From Firmicutes bacterium UBA5201 (GTDB taxonomy: Bacteria > Bacillota > Clostridia > Peptostreptococcales > Acidaminobacteraceae), in the NCBI GenBank assembly GCA_002412775.1, contig DHVT01000008.1, positions 1 through 64,000 on the forward strand: 64,000 nucleotides of DNA, given 5' to 3'. Numbering within the stretch: position 1 is the stretch's first letter; every line of letters begins with the position of its first letter. Positions 8,059 through 17,124 of the stretch are shown in pieces. The notes under the pieces were generated by a model. It did no database searches. It had not been told where the DNA came from and saw only the letters and a list, made by a program, of their open reading frames with translations. The translations under genes and the position numbers were made by a program.

Positions 8059-11000
8059 ATGTCAACAATCCCATTTGTCCATTTGCATTTGCATACAGAA
8101 TTCAGTTTGCTGGATGGATTCACTAGAATCGATAAACTTTTTGAGAAAGTCAAAACGCTTGGAATGGAAGCGGTTGCGATTACAGACCACGGAGTTATGT
8201 TTGGCGTGGTTGATTTTTATAAAGCGGCAAAAAAGCATGGCATCAAACCGATCATCGGTTGTGAAGTATATGTCGCTCCGAGAAGCAGATTTGACAAGGA
8301 ACCCGGTGTGGACAAAAACGCTGGTCATTTGGTCTTGCTCGTGAAGAACGAGATCGGGTATAGAAATTTGATCAAGATGGTTTCTGCAGGCTACACCGAA
8401 GGGTTCTACTATAAACCGAGAATCGATTATGAGTTGTTGAGCAACCACAGTGAAGGTTTGATTGCACTAAGTGCCTGTCTTGCAGGGGATGTCCAAAGGT
8501 TATTGTTTGATGGAGATATGGACGGTGCTGAAAAATTGGCTTTAAGACTGAAAGACATGTTTGACCCCGGTGATTTCTATCTGGAATTGCAAGATCACGG
8601 CATCAAAGAGCAACAAATTGTCAACAGGCGGCTTATTGACCTTTCTAAGAATACCGGTATTGGGCTTGTGGCTACCAATGATGTGCATTATCTTGACAAA
8701 GAGGATGCGGATACACATGATATCCTGTTGTGCATCCAAACGGGAAAGACCCTGTCTGACCGCGATCGTATGAAATTTCAAGGTAAGGAATTCTACCTGA
8801 AATCACCTTCTGAAATGAGTGAACTTTTTGGAACGAAAGAAGAAGCATTGCTCAATACGGTCAAAATCGCAAACAAATGTCAATTCGACTTTGATTTCAA
8901 CACAACTCATTTGCCTGAATACAACGGCATTTCAGAACCTCCTGATGTTTATCTCAGAACGCTTTGCATGGAGGGCATCTCAAAAAAATACGATGTGAAG
9001 CAGATGCATCTGGATCGACTGGAATATGAACTCGAAACGATTCATAAGATGGGTTATGACGATTATTTTCTTATTGTCTGGGATTTCATCAAATTTGCCA
9101 AGGAGCAAGGCATTTATGTCGGACCTGGCCGAGGGAGCTGCGGTGGCAGTATTGTTGCCTATGTCCTGGATATAACGGAAGTGGATCCGATCAAATACGA
9201 TTTGATTTTTGAACGATTTTTGAATCCGGAAAGAATAACCATGCCGGATATAGACATCGATTTTGAGGACGACAGGCGTTCGGAAGTCATTGACTATGTG
9301 GTACGCAAGTATGGCAAGGATAGAGTCGCACAAATCATCACCTTTGGAACAATGGCGGCCAGAGCCGCTATTCGTGATGTTGGACGCGTCATGGATCTGC
9401 CTTATCAGGATGTTGATCGAATTGCCAAAGAAATTCCAATGGAAATCGGTATGACGCTTGAAAAAGCATTGACTGTCAATCCAAAACTGGTGGAACTCGT
9501 GCAAAGTTCCGAAGAAAACAAGACACTCATGTCTTCGGCGATCAAACTCCAGGGTGTACCAAGGCATGCTTCCACACATGCGGCCGGAATTGTCATCTCA
9601 AAGAAGACAATAGATGAATATGTTCCGCTTTATTTGCAAGAGGGCAATATTTCAACCCAGTTCAATATGAATTTGCTTGAGGAACTCGGTTTGTTAAAAA
9701 TGGATTTTTTAGGCTTAAGGACATTGACAGTTATCAAAAATGCTTTACAATTAATTGAGAAGACAGAAAACATAAAGATTGATCTTTTAAAAATTCCATA
9801 TGATGATTCTGAAGTGTATGACATGATAGGTCAAGGGGATACACTGGGGCTCTTCCAACTTGAATCGGCTGGATTCAGGCGTTTTATGCGCGAATTGAAA
9901 CCAACCGTGTTTGAAGATATCATAGCCGGGATATCTTTGTACCGGCCGGGACCGATGGATTCCATCCCAGTGTATATCAGAAACAAGAACGACCGATCAT
10001 TGGTCGTCTTTAAGGATCAGAGATTGAAATCCATTCTCGAAGTCACCTATGGGTGTCTGGTTTATCAGGAACAAGTCATGCGAATCGTACGTGAACTCGC
10101 AGGGTATAGCTATGGAAGAAGCGATATCGTTAGACGCGCGATGAGCAAAAAGAAAATGGATGTCATGGAAAGGGAACGCAACTTTTTTATCAATGGCAAA
10201 TTGAATGATCAAGGTGAAGTGGAGCTGGCGGGTTGTTTGAGAAACGGAGTCAGTGAAACGGCAGCCAACGCGATTTTTGACGAAATGATCGATTTTGCGA
10301 AATATGCATTCAACAAATCACACGCAGCGGGGTATGCCATCATAGCCTATCAGACCGCTTACTTGAAAAAGAGATATCCGGTTGCGTTTTTGGCTGCGCT
10401 GATGACCAGTGTCATGGGAAATCATTCGAAATTGGGAGTGTATATTCAGGATGCCAAAGATCATGGCATTTCTATATTGCCACCAAGCGTCAATCATAGC
10501 ATCGGCAGTTTCAGTGTGGAAAGTGGAAGTATCCGCTATGGACTCAATGCGATCAAAAATGTGGGAAAAGGCAATATCGATGCAATAGTGAGAGCTCGTG
10601 AAACTGGTGAGTTTTTAGGTTTTTTTGATTTTTGTGAACGGGTGGATGCTTCCGAACTGAACAAAAAAGCTGTGGAAAGTCTGATCAAGGCAGGTGCTTT
10701 TGATAGTCTAGGTCACAAAAGATCTCAACTGCTCGCAGTTTTTGAACGAACGATTGACGGAATGCATTCCATGAAAAGAAAAGGTGCCGAGGGGCAGTTT
10801 TCAATTTTCAATCTCGAGAATGCAAGCATATCCACTGAGGATGTCGGCAATACATTGCCGATGATTCCAGAGCTAAGACCATCGACATTGTTGCAATTCG
10901 AAAAAGAAATGCTGGGGATTTATCTCAGTGGACATCCACTGGATCAATACAAAGACGCACTGACCAGCCTTACAGCTGCGAACTTGAGTGAAATCAAAGA

Positions 11001-11544
11001 ATCGGTCAACGATGATGAAACTCCGCTTGTAAAAGACGGGGAAAATATTTCTGTCGGAGGAATGATTCTGAACATCACGACAAAGATCACAAGAAACAAT
11101 CAGCACATGGCATTCATAACAGTTGAGGATCTTTTTGAACAAATAGAAATCATCATTTTTCCAAGGGTTTATGAGCAATACAAGACGCTTTTGATCAAGG
11201 ACCAAGTTGTTTTAGTCAAGGGAAGGATCACCATCAAGGAAGATGAAGATCCTAAAATCATAGCCGATCAAATCATCAGTATCGATGAAGGGATCAAAAA
11301 CAACAAGTCGAGAAAATTGTATATCAGGTTTGATGAAAAAAATCCTGTTCTGCTCAATAAGATTGATTTGACGCTAAAATCTCGAACCAAGCAGCCTGAG
11401 AGAAGCGCTCAAATGATGGAAGTGATTATTTATATAGAGCCCACTAAGGAAAAATTCAAGATCGAGGGTCCGGTTGCAGTCACACATGATTTGTTGGACC
11501 GCCTTGGAAAAATAGTTGGCAAGGACAATATCAAGATCCGATAG
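8059..11544 (+). CDS. dnaE: DNA polymerase III alpha subunit (DnaE)
   Basis: Replicative C-family DNA polymerase of 1161 residues. The N-terminal PHP domain starts FVHLHLHTEFSLLDG. The catalytic palm carries GPGRGSCGGS and the aspartate motif MPDIDIDFEDDRR. Further hallmarks are HASTHAAGIVIS, LYRPGPMDSIPVYI, YQEQVMRIVRELAGY and the helix-hairpin-helix/OB-fold C-terminus (ISVGGMILNITTK). The length is usual for DnaE and unlike PolC. The ATG has a GAGGAG ribosome site. pfkA and pyk follow directly, a gene order widely conserved in Firmicutes. Confidence 0.97.
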   Translation: MSTIPFVHLHLHTEFSLLDGFTRIDKLFEKVKTLGMEAVAITDHGVMFGVVDFYKAAKKHGIKPIIGCEVYVAPRSRFDKEPGVDKNAGHLVLLVKNEIGYRNLIKMVSAGYTEGFYYKPRIDYELLSNHSEGLIALSACLAGDVQRLLFDGDMDGAEKLALRLKDMFDPGDFYLELQDHGIKEQQIVNRRLIDLSKNTGIGLVATNDVHYLDKEDADTHDILLCIQTGKTLSDRDRMKFQGKEFYLKSPSEMSELFGTKEEALLNTVKIANKCQFDFDFNTTHLPEYNGISEPPDVYLRTLCMEGISKKYDVKQMHLDRLEYELETIHKMGYDDYFLIVWDFIKFAKEQGIYVGPGRGSCGGSIVAYVLDITEVDPIKYDLIFERFLNPERITMPDIDIDFEDDRRSEVIDYVVRKYGKDRVAQIITFGTMAARAAIRDVGRVMDLPYQDVDRIAKEIPMEIGMTLEKALTVNPKLVELVQSSEENKTLMSSAIKLQGVPRHASTHAAGIVISKKTIDEYVPLYLQEGNISTQFNMNLLEELGLLKMDFLGLRTLTVIKNALQLIEKTENIKIDLLKIPYDDSEVYDMIGQGDTLGLFQLESAGFRRFMRELKPTVFEDIIAGISLYRPGPMDSIPVYIRNKNDRSLVVFKDQRLKSILEVTYGCLVYQEQVMRIVRELAGYSYGRSDIVRRAMSKKKMDVMERERNFFINGKLNDQGEVELAGCLRNGVSETAANAIFDEMIDFAKYAFNKSHAAGYAIIAYQTAYLKKRYPVAFLAALMTSVMGNHSKLGVYIQDAKDHGISILPPSVNHSIGSFSVESGSIRYGLNAIKNVGKGNIDAIVRARETGEFLGFFDFCERVDASELNKKAVESLIKAGAFDSLGHKRSQLLAVFERTIDGMHSMKRKGAEGQFSIFNLENASISTEDVGNTLPMIPELRPSTLLQFEKEMLGIYLSGHPLDQYKDALTSLTAANLSEIKESVNDDETPLVKDGENISVGGMILNITTKITRNNQHMAFITVEDLFEQIEIIIFPRVYEQYKTLLIKDQVVLVKGRITIKEDEDPKIIADQIISIDEGIKNNKSRKLYIRFDEKNPVLLNKIDLTLKSRTKQPERSAQMMEVIIYIEPTKEKFKIEGPVAVTHDLLDRLGKIVGKDNIKIR

Positions 11545-11565
11545 TCAAGAATAGGAGTGAAAGAT

Positions 11566-12525
11566 TTGAAAAAAATTGGAGTATTAACCAGTGGAGGGGA
11601 TTCACCAGGGATGAATGCCGCTATTCGATCGGTTGTGAGAACAGCCATCTATCACGGTCTTGATGTCGCTGGAATCTATCAGGGGTACCAAGGACTGATC
11701 CAAGGCGATATTGAAGAACTCAAAATCACCTCGGTTGGTGATATCATCCACCGTGGCGGCACGATGCTCAGAACCGCAAGATGTGAACAGTTCAAATCCG
11801 AAGAAGGATTCAATAAAGGTCTCGATATGTTGCGTATGTTCAAATTGGATGGTTTGGTGGTGATTGGTGGAGATGGTTCGTTCAAAGGAGCGAAGCGTTT
11901 GGCTGATGCGGGTTTTCCAACAATAGGAATACCTGGTACCATAGACAATGATTTGGCCTATACGGATTTCACACTGGGATTTGATACAGCCCTTACGACG
12001 GTTGTGAGTGCGATCGGCAATATCAGAGATACATCATCTTCCCATGGAACAGTGAACATAATCGAAGTCATGGGAAGAGATTGCGGAGATATCGCACTAT
12101 ATGCGGGACTCGCGGGTGGGGCGGAAGCCGTCATAATACCTGAGATTCCAAACGACGTCGACGCACTTTGCAGAACCCTCATTCATGGGAAAAAACGTGG
12201 CAAACTCCACAGCATCATATTGCTGGCGGAAGGTGTCGGAAAACCGTATGAGTTGGCTGAGGAAATCAAAAGAAAAACCGATTCCGATGTCAAAGTCAGT
12301 GTCATCGGTTATCTGCAAAGAGGAGGAACGCCGAGTCCAAGCGATCGAATTTTAGGCAGTAGAATGGGTGCGTATGCTGTAGATCTCCTCTTGGAAGGAA
12401 AATTCGGTAGGGCTGTGGGCATCAAAGGCAATCAAATGATTGATATCAGTTTTGAGGATGTGCTGGGCATGAAGAAGGATTATGATCGAAATATTTATGA
12501 GTTGGCACGAATCTTGGCCATATGA
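11566..12525 (+). CDS. pfkA: 6-phosphofructokinase
   Basis: ATP-dependent phosphofructokinase of 319 residues, the committed step of glycolysis. Motifs: MKKIGVLTSGGDSPGMNAA (ATP site), RCEQFKSEEG, GGDGSFKGA, IGIPGTIDNDLAYTDFTLGF (catalytic Asp region), EVMGRDCGDIALYAGLAGGA and YLQRGGTPSPSDR. I placed the start at TTG 11566, not GTG 11557. It gives the canonical N-terminus and the standard 319-residue length, and the AGGAG site (11553-11557) is well spaced for it, whereas GTG 11557 overlaps that site. The allosteric effector-site residues look normal. Confidence 0.96.
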   Translation: MKKIGVLTSGGDSPGMNAAIRSVVRTAIYHGLDVAGIYQGYQGLIQGDIEELKITSVGDIIHRGGTMLRTARCEQFKSEEGFNKGLDMLRMFKLDGLVVIGGDGSFKGAKRLADAGFPTIGIPGTIDNDLAYTDFTLGFDTALTTVVSAIGNIRDTSSSHGTVNIIEVMGRDCGDIALYAGLAGGAEAVIIPEIPNDVDALCRTLIHGKKRGKLHSIILLAEGVGKPYELAEEIKRKTDSDVKVSVIGYLQRGGTPSPSDRILGSRMGAYAVDLLLEGKFGRAVGIKGNQMIDISFEDVLGMKKDYDRNIYELARILAI

Positions 12526-12563
12526 CATAAACGAATAGTATTATTAAATCTTAGGAGGATTAT

Positions 12564-14324
12564 ATGTTGAGAAAAACGAAAATTGTATGTACCATTGGCC
12601 CAGCCAGTGAAGGAAAAGAAATCTTCAAGGAATTGGTCAAAAACGGATTGAATGTCGCCCGTTTGAATTTTTCACATGGCGACCATCAAGAGCATCTTGC
12701 AAGAATCGACATGATCAAGGAAGTTCGTAAAGAACTTGGAATGCCAGTAGCGATTCTTTTGGATACAAAAGGACCGGAAATAAGAACAGGAAAATTTCTT
12801 GAGCCTGTTTATACCTTGGTCGAAGGACAAGAATTTTTACTGACAACCGATGATTCGGTAGGGGATCAAAATGGATGTCAAATTTCTTACAAGGGGTTGC
12901 CGAATGATGTTGTGGTCGGAAACAAAATCCTGATTGATGACGGTCTGATTGAACTTGAAGTTCTTGAGAAAACCGAAACGACAATTCGCACAAAAGTGCT
13001 TAACGGTGGAGATGTCAAGAACAACAAAGGCGTCAATGTTCCTGGTGTGAGCATCAATTTACCGGCCATCACTCAAAAGGATGTCAGTGACATAATTTTC
13101 GGTATCGAAAACGGCATCGATTTCATCGCGGCGTCATTTATCAGAAAAGCTGCCGATGTGCTCGAAATCAGAAGAGTGCTCGAAGATAACAAGGCACATG
13201 AGATTCATATCATATCTAAGATTGAGAATCAGGAAGGCGTGGATAATCTGGAGGAAATACTGGAAGTTTCCGACGGTCTTATGGTTGCCAGAGGTGACCT
13301 GGGCGTTGAAATACCTACAGAGATGGTCCCAATCGTACAAAAACATATGATTGAGCTTTGTAATCGCGAAGGTAAACCTGTCATTACAGCCACTCAAATG
13401 TTGGATTCCATGATGAGAAACCCGAGACCTACCAGAGCTGAAGCGACAGACGTTGCCAATGCGATTTTCGATGGTACGGATGCGGTCATGCTTTCAGGGG
13501 AAACGGCTGCTGGCAAGTACCCGATAGAGTCGGTTGTCACAATGGCAAAAATAGCGCATGAAGCCGAAAAAGCGTTGAATTACAGAGAAATGCTTCAAAA
13601 GAGAATCTTATATTCCAAAGATTACGGTGTCACATATGCGGTCAGTCATGCTACCGCAACATCGGCTCTAGAACTGGATGCGGCAGCGATCATCACTGCG
13701 ACTTCATCTGGATATACAGCAAAGAAGGTTTCCATGCTCAAGCCGAAATCTCCAATAATCGCATGTACCATTTCAGATGCGGTCTGTAGAAAATTATCAT
13801 TGGTTTGGGGTGTTTTCCCACTTGTTATTGGTGATGCTACATCTACGGACAAAATTTTCGAGATTTCCGTTGAAAAAGCAAAGCAAAACGGATTTATAAC
13901 CGATGGCGATCTTGTAGTCATAACAGCTGGAGTGCCAGTTGGTGTTTCCGGTGCTACAAACATCATGAAAATTCATTTGGTCGGTGAAGTATTGATCAAA
14001 GGTACAGGACTTGTGAAAGACTATATCAGAGGAACAGTATGTTTGGGAAACACTGCGGAAGATTTGGAAGGCAAATTCAAGGATGGTGACATCATTGTCG
14101 CTTCATATACCGATAAGGATTTGGTGCCTTATATTGAGCGCTCATCGGGATTTATTGTAGAAGAGGGTGGTTATACTTCCCATGGAGCAATCGTCTCACT
14201 AAGCCTCAAGAAACCTTGTGTGGTCGGTGCCAACAATGCGACAGAACTGCTTAAAGATGGTATGGAGATTACACTGGATTCAACAAAGGGCATTGTCTAC
14301 GCAGGCAAAGCACGTATGCTTTAA
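12564..14324 (+). CDS. pyk: Pyruvate kinase with C-terminal PEP-utiliser-like domain
   Basis: Pyruvate kinase of 586 residues, making ATP and pyruvate from PEP. The barrel motifs are RKTKIVCTIGPAS, LDTKGPEIRTG, FIAASFIRKAADV, ISKIENQEGVDNL, MVARGDLGVEIP and MLDSMMRNPRPTRAE. Beyond the usual 470 residues there is an extra C-terminal domain like the mobile phosphohistidine domain of PEP-using enzymes (GGYTSHGAIVSLSLKKPCVVG), as in Bacillus Pyk. The gene is 38 bases after pfkA with its own AGGAGG site. Confidence 0.96.
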   Translation: MLRKTKIVCTIGPASEGKEIFKELVKNGLNVARLNFSHGDHQEHLARIDMIKEVRKELGMPVAILLDTKGPEIRTGKFLEPVYTLVEGQEFLLTTDDSVGDQNGCQISYKGLPNDVVVGNKILIDDGLIELEVLEKTETTIRTKVLNGGDVKNNKGVNVPGVSINLPAITQKDVSDIIFGIENGIDFIAASFIRKAADVLEIRRVLEDNKAHEIHIISKIENQEGVDNLEEILEVSDGLMVARGDLGVEIPTEMVPIVQKHMIELCNREGKPVITATQMLDSMMRNPRPTRAEATDVANAIFDGTDAVMLSGETAAGKYPIESVVTMAKIAHEAEKALNYREMLQKRILYSKDYGVTYAVSHATATSALELDAAAIITATSSGYTAKKVSMLKPKSPIIACTISDAVCRKLSLVWGVFPLVIGDATSTDKIFEISVEKAKQNGFITDGDLVVITAGVPVGVSGATNIMKIHLVGEVLIKGTGLVKDYIRGTVCLGNTAEDLEGKFKDGDIIVASYTDKDLVPYIERSSGFIVEEGGYTSHGAIVSLSLKKPCVVGANNATELLKDGMEITLDSTKGIVYAGKARML

Positions 14325-14340
14325 GATAAGGGAGAGTTCA

Positions 14341-15366
14341 ATGATCAGCAGAAAACTTGGAAATACAGGTCTTGATGTCAAAGCTGTCGGTTTCGGTGGA
14401 ATCCCGATTCAGAGAGTCGAGCAAGATGAAGTCAATGCAATTATTGAGGCCATGATTAAGTCCGGCATCAATTTTATCGATACCGCAAGGGGATACACGG
14501 TGAGTGAAGCGTTTATCGGCAATGCCCTTGTGGATGGCAAACGCAGTAATTTCATAATTGCAACAAAATCGCCTGCCAAAGATTATGAGCAAATGAAAGC
14601 TGACATAGATACAAGTTTGAGCAACCTGAAGACAGACTATATCGATCTGTACCAATGCCATCTGGTCAAGGAAATGGACCAATACAGACAAATCCTATCG
14701 GAAAACGGTGCCTACAAAGCACTCGTTGAAGCTAAGGAAGCTGGGAAAATTGGACACATCGGCATCACTTCACATAGTGTGGATCTGCTTAATGAGATCA
14801 TTGAGGACATGCCTTTCGAAACGATTCAATTTCCTTACAATATCATAGAGCGTCAAGCTGAAGAACTCTTTCAGAAGGCTTCACAAAGGGGTATTGGAGT
14901 GATTGTCATGAAGCCTCTTGCTGGTGGAGCTCTTGAAAACGGAGAACTCAGCCTGAAATTCATACTCAACAATCCAAATGTCTCAGTGGTGATCCCAGGG
15001 ATGGATAAGGTTTCTCAAGTCTATGAGAATTCAAATGTGGGTAAGATGGACTTGGCGTTGTCCGATTCCGAGATAGAGGAAATAGAAAGCATAAGAGCAT
15101 CACTCGGTGAAACATTCTGTAGGAGATGTGGTTATTGCCTTCCTTGTGTACAGGGAATCGATATTCCCACCCAATTTCTTCTGGAAGGCTATCTGACACG
15201 ATACAATCTCAAAACATGGGCAATCGAGCGTTATTTTGCGATGGACATCAAGTCGACCGATTGCATCGAATGCGGAGAATGCGAACCGAAGTGTCCTTAT
15301 GATCTGCCGATCAGAAAAATGTTGAGAAATGTGACGGATCAGTTTGAAACATATAAAAATGTATAG
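14341..15366 (+). CDS. Aldo/keto reductase with C-terminal 4Fe-4S-type cysteines
   Basis: Predicted oxidoreductase of 341 residues. The TIM-barrel part starts MISRKLGNTGLDVKAVGFGG and carries aldo/keto reductase catalytic residues (Asp and Tyr in FIDTARGYT, Lys in ATKS, His in YQCHLV). After about residue 255 two cysteine groups appear: CRRCGYCLPC and CIECGECEPKCP, the second being a ferredoxin-like 4Fe-4S motif. I chose ATG 14341 after GGGAGAG; an upstream reading of the same frame lies inside pyk and is not real. This class is common in strict anaerobes and may couple ferredoxin-type electrons to carbonyl reduction; the substrate is unknown. Confidence 0.85.
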   Translation: MISRKLGNTGLDVKAVGFGGIPIQRVEQDEVNAIIEAMIKSGINFIDTARGYTVSEAFIGNALVDGKRSNFIIATKSPAKDYEQMKADIDTSLSNLKTDYIDLYQCHLVKEMDQYRQILSENGAYKALVEAKEAGKIGHIGITSHSVDLLNEIIEDMPFETIQFPYNIIERQAEELFQKASQRGIGVIVMKPLAGGALENGELSLKFILNNPNVSVVIPGMDKVSQVYENSNVGKMDLALSDSEIEEIESIRASLGETFCRRCGYCLPCVQGIDIPTQFLLEGYLTRYNLKTWAIERYFAMDIKSTDCIECGECEPKCPYDLPIRKMLRNVTDQFETYKNV

Positions 15367-15369
15367 ATC

Positions 15370-15412
15370 AAAACGCCACAGTGCATCCAAAATGGACACT
15401 GTGGCGTTTTTT
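15370..15412. terminator. Bidirectional terminator
   Basis: A perfect 14-bp stem (15370-15383 with 15397-15410), with a small inner stem in the loop and flanking A and T runs, serves the convergent aldo/keto reductase (+) and transporter (-) genes. Confidence 0.85.
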
Positions 15413-15422
15413 ATTTGGAATT

Positions 15423-15848
15423 TCAGTTTTTACCGGAAGATTGAATGAACAATCCAAAAAGAACAACAATCATACCGAGTATGGTTTTGAGATCGAGATC
15501 TCCAAACAGCAAGTAATCCAGAAAAAATCCCATAGTCATCTGACCTAAAAAAGGAAGTATGGCGATATGAATCGCCTTGATTCTAACGGCGTAATAATTC
15601 ATCATCACTATTATGGAAAGCCCGAGTATTCCGCCCATGAAATATTTTAAGGAAATGTCGCTAAATTCAATGCCGGTAACCATGGGAGAGAGCAGTATCA
15701 TCAAAATCATCCCGGTGACCGATGCGAAAAAGTAATGATAGAAGGAAGTTTTGATAGTTCCTAAAACGAGGCTGTTTCTGCCATTCATGATTGGCGTGAC
15801 AGTGACTAGAAAACCGATAAAAATCGCCAAAAAATAAATAAGTATCAT
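15423..15848 (-). CDS. YdcZ-type (DUF606) small membrane transporter subunit, second gene
   Basis: A 141-residue hydrophobic protein with about five predicted membrane helices (starting MILIYFLAIFIGFLVTVTPIMNG), of the YdcZ/DUF606 branch of the drug/metabolite transporter superfamily. The ATG at 15848 has an AAGGAGA site; a longer reading upstream overlaps the previous gene and lacks one. It lies 10 bases downstream of a second YdcZ-like gene. Two half-size members in tandem usually form a heterodimer, so I infer a paired transporter. The substrate is unknown. Confidence 0.75.
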   Translation of the reverse strand: MILIYFLAIFIGFLVTVTPIMNGRNSLVLGTIKTSFYHYFFASVTGMILMILLSPMVTGIEFSDISLKYFMGGILGLSIIVMMNYYAVRIKAIHIAILPFLGQMTMGFFLDYLLFGDLDLKTILGMIVVLFGLFIQSSGKN

Positions 15849-15858
15849 AGTTGTCTCC

Positions 15859-16275
15859 TTAAAATAACATGATCCAAAGGCCCATGGACATGACTCCAAC
15901 TCCTATCCACTGTTTGTAATGTATTTTCGAGACGGACTTTCCCAACAGACCAAATCGGTCAATGATCAGAGAGGTCACGACCTGACCAAGCATAGTCAAT
16001 GCGATCATGAGTGTGACCCCAATTTCCGCCATGACAAAATTGTTGATGATGATCGTCAATGAACCCATGACTCCAGGCAAGATGTAGTGCCATTTGAACG
16101 GGGTTGAACTCTTGTTCCTACCAAATACGAACAATGTGATTCCAAAAAACAAAACTCCAATGCCGTGATAGACGACATTACTGATATATGTTGTTGTGAC
16201 CAAGCTCAGTTGTCCATTGAAGTAAATCATCAAGGACAAGATCAGACCTGTAAAATATGCTAACCATTTTGACAT
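15859..16275 (-). CDS. YdcZ-type (DUF606) small membrane transporter subunit, first gene
   Basis: A 138-residue protein with about five predicted membrane helices (MSKWLAYFTGLILSLMIYFNGQ at the N-terminus), also of the YdcZ/DUF606 branch of the DMT superfamily. It begins the two-gene minus-strand unit, divergent from the Crp/YeiL-type regulator at 16401, with a long palindrome in the 125-base gap. The arrangement suggests that the regulator controls this transporter pair. Confidence 0.75.
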   Translation of the reverse strand: MSKWLAYFTGLILSLMIYFNGQLSLVTTTYISNVVYHGIGVLFFGITLFVFGRNKSSTPFKWHYILPGVMGSLTIIINNFVMAEIGVTLMIALTMLGQVVTSLIIDRFGLLGKSVSKIHYKQWIGVGVMSMGLWIMLF

Positions 16276-16303
16276 TTTTTTCTCCTATACAATCTATAGG
16301 ATT

Positions 16304-16309
16304 ATTATA
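16304..16309 (-). promoter_or_regulatory. -10 box of the YdcZ transporter pair
   Basis: On the minus strand this reads TATAAT. The expected -35 position (16327-16332) has no consensus but lies inside the palindrome at 16324-16353, which suggests an activator-dependent promoter. The predicted start near 16297 puts the palindrome centre near -41.5. Confidence 0.45.
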
Positions 16310-16323
16310 AAGAATGAACCCGA

Positions 16324-16353
16324 ATAAAAATATGACATATGTCATGTTTTTAT
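16324..16353. promoter_or_regulatory. Palindromic operator, probable Crp/YeiL-family site
   Basis: A 30-base inverted repeat with a perfect ATGACATATGTCAT core (16332-16345) and A/T arms that keep pairing on both sides, apart from one mismatched pair. It lies between divergent promoters of the regulator and the transporters. The site form fits a dimeric Crp-family protein; the binding protein is inferred from position. Confidence 0.55.
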
Positions 16354-16371
16354 GGTTTTTTTACAATTTTA

Positions 16372-16380
16372 TGATAAAAT
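16372..16380 (+). promoter_or_regulatory. Extended -10 promoter of the Crp/YeiL-type regulator
   Basis: TGATAAAAT (TG at 16372-16373, TAAAAT at 16375-16380) lies 21 bases before the ATG. The palindromic operator covers its upstream region, so autoregulation is plausible. Confidence 0.45.
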
Positions 16381-16400
16381 CATAATTGAAGAGGTGTGAT

Positions 16401-17087
16401 ATGCAACTAATCGGAAACAGACAACTGCTGCTCGATCATGTAAGGAAATATAATCTTGATGAAATATTGCCGGATGCATTGATTGAGGTCGCCGAACTGT
16501 GTTTATACGAGCAAGGCGAATCCATATTGACAGCCAATGAGGTAATGAATTACTTTTATTTCTTCATTGGCGGCAAACTTAAGATTTTCCAGGTGCATGA
16601 AAACGGAAGATCACTTTTGATCCAATTTTATTCCCAGTTCGATTCACTTGGTGAAGTGGAATTCATGAATGATGTGTTGACCACATGCTCGGTCGTTGCG
16701 GTCAAGGATTCAGAACTCATAAGAATCCCATTTGATTCAATGCGTCTGTTTGCGAAGGATCATCCACCATTTTTGAGGTATGTGATCAAATCGCTATCCA
16801 CCAAACTGATCATAGCGGACCAACATCATTCCTACAACTTGTTGAATCCTGTGAAAAACAGATTATCCAGTTATCTCAAAGCACATTTGGGTGAGGGGAA
16901 CTGTCTTGAACTCATGGATTCTTTTCAAGAAATCTCGGAATTCATCGGCACGACATACCGACAACTGCATCGTGCTTTTCAACAACTTGAAGATGAAGGG
17001 ATAATCGTCAAGACACACAGAACGATAAAAGTATCCGATCCTGAAGCTTTAAATAAGCTAGCAGGGCATATTTACAACATACTATAG
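16401..17087 (+). CDS. Crp/Fnr-family transcriptional regulator, YeiL-like
   Basis: A 228-residue regulator: an N-terminal cyclic-nucleotide-binding-type beta barrel (FFIGGKLKIFQVHENGRSLL, FDSLGEVEFMN), a dimer helix, then a winged helix-turn-helix (EISEFIGTTYRQLHRAFQQL). The overall pattern is closest to the E. coli YeiL type. I chose ATG 16401 with GAGGTG (16391-16396) over the upstream TTG at 16386. No cysteines arranged as in Fnr are seen, so an Fe-S oxygen sensor is unlikely. It is divergent from the YdcZ pair and probably regulates it. Confidence 0.8.
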   Translation: MQLIGNRQLLLDHVRKYNLDEILPDALIEVAELCLYEQGESILTANEVMNYFYFFIGGKLKIFQVHENGRSLLIQFYSQFDSLGEVEFMNDVLTTCSVVAVKDSELIRIPFDSMRLFAKDHPPFLRYVIKSLSTKLIIADQHHSYNLLNPVKNRLSSYLKAHLGEGNCLELMDSFQEISEFIGTTYRQLHRAFQQLEDEGIIVKTHRTIKVSDPEALNKLAGHIYNIL

Positions 17088-17090
17088 GCA

Positions 17091-17123
17091 CAACAAAAAC
17101 GCCATCAATAGGCGTTTTTGTTG
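17091..17123. terminator. Bidirectional terminator
   Basis: A perfect 13-bp stem (17091-17103 with 17111-17123) with a 7-base loop lies between the convergent regulator (+) and GerMN gene (-). A and T tracts are built into the stem on each strand. Confidence 0.85.
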
Positions 17124-17124
17124 T

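Noticed and set aside
14218..14340. In-frame N-terminal extension of the aldo/keto reductase inside pyk
   Set aside because: It overlaps pyk codons, has no ribosome site, and the canonical N-terminus starts at 14341.
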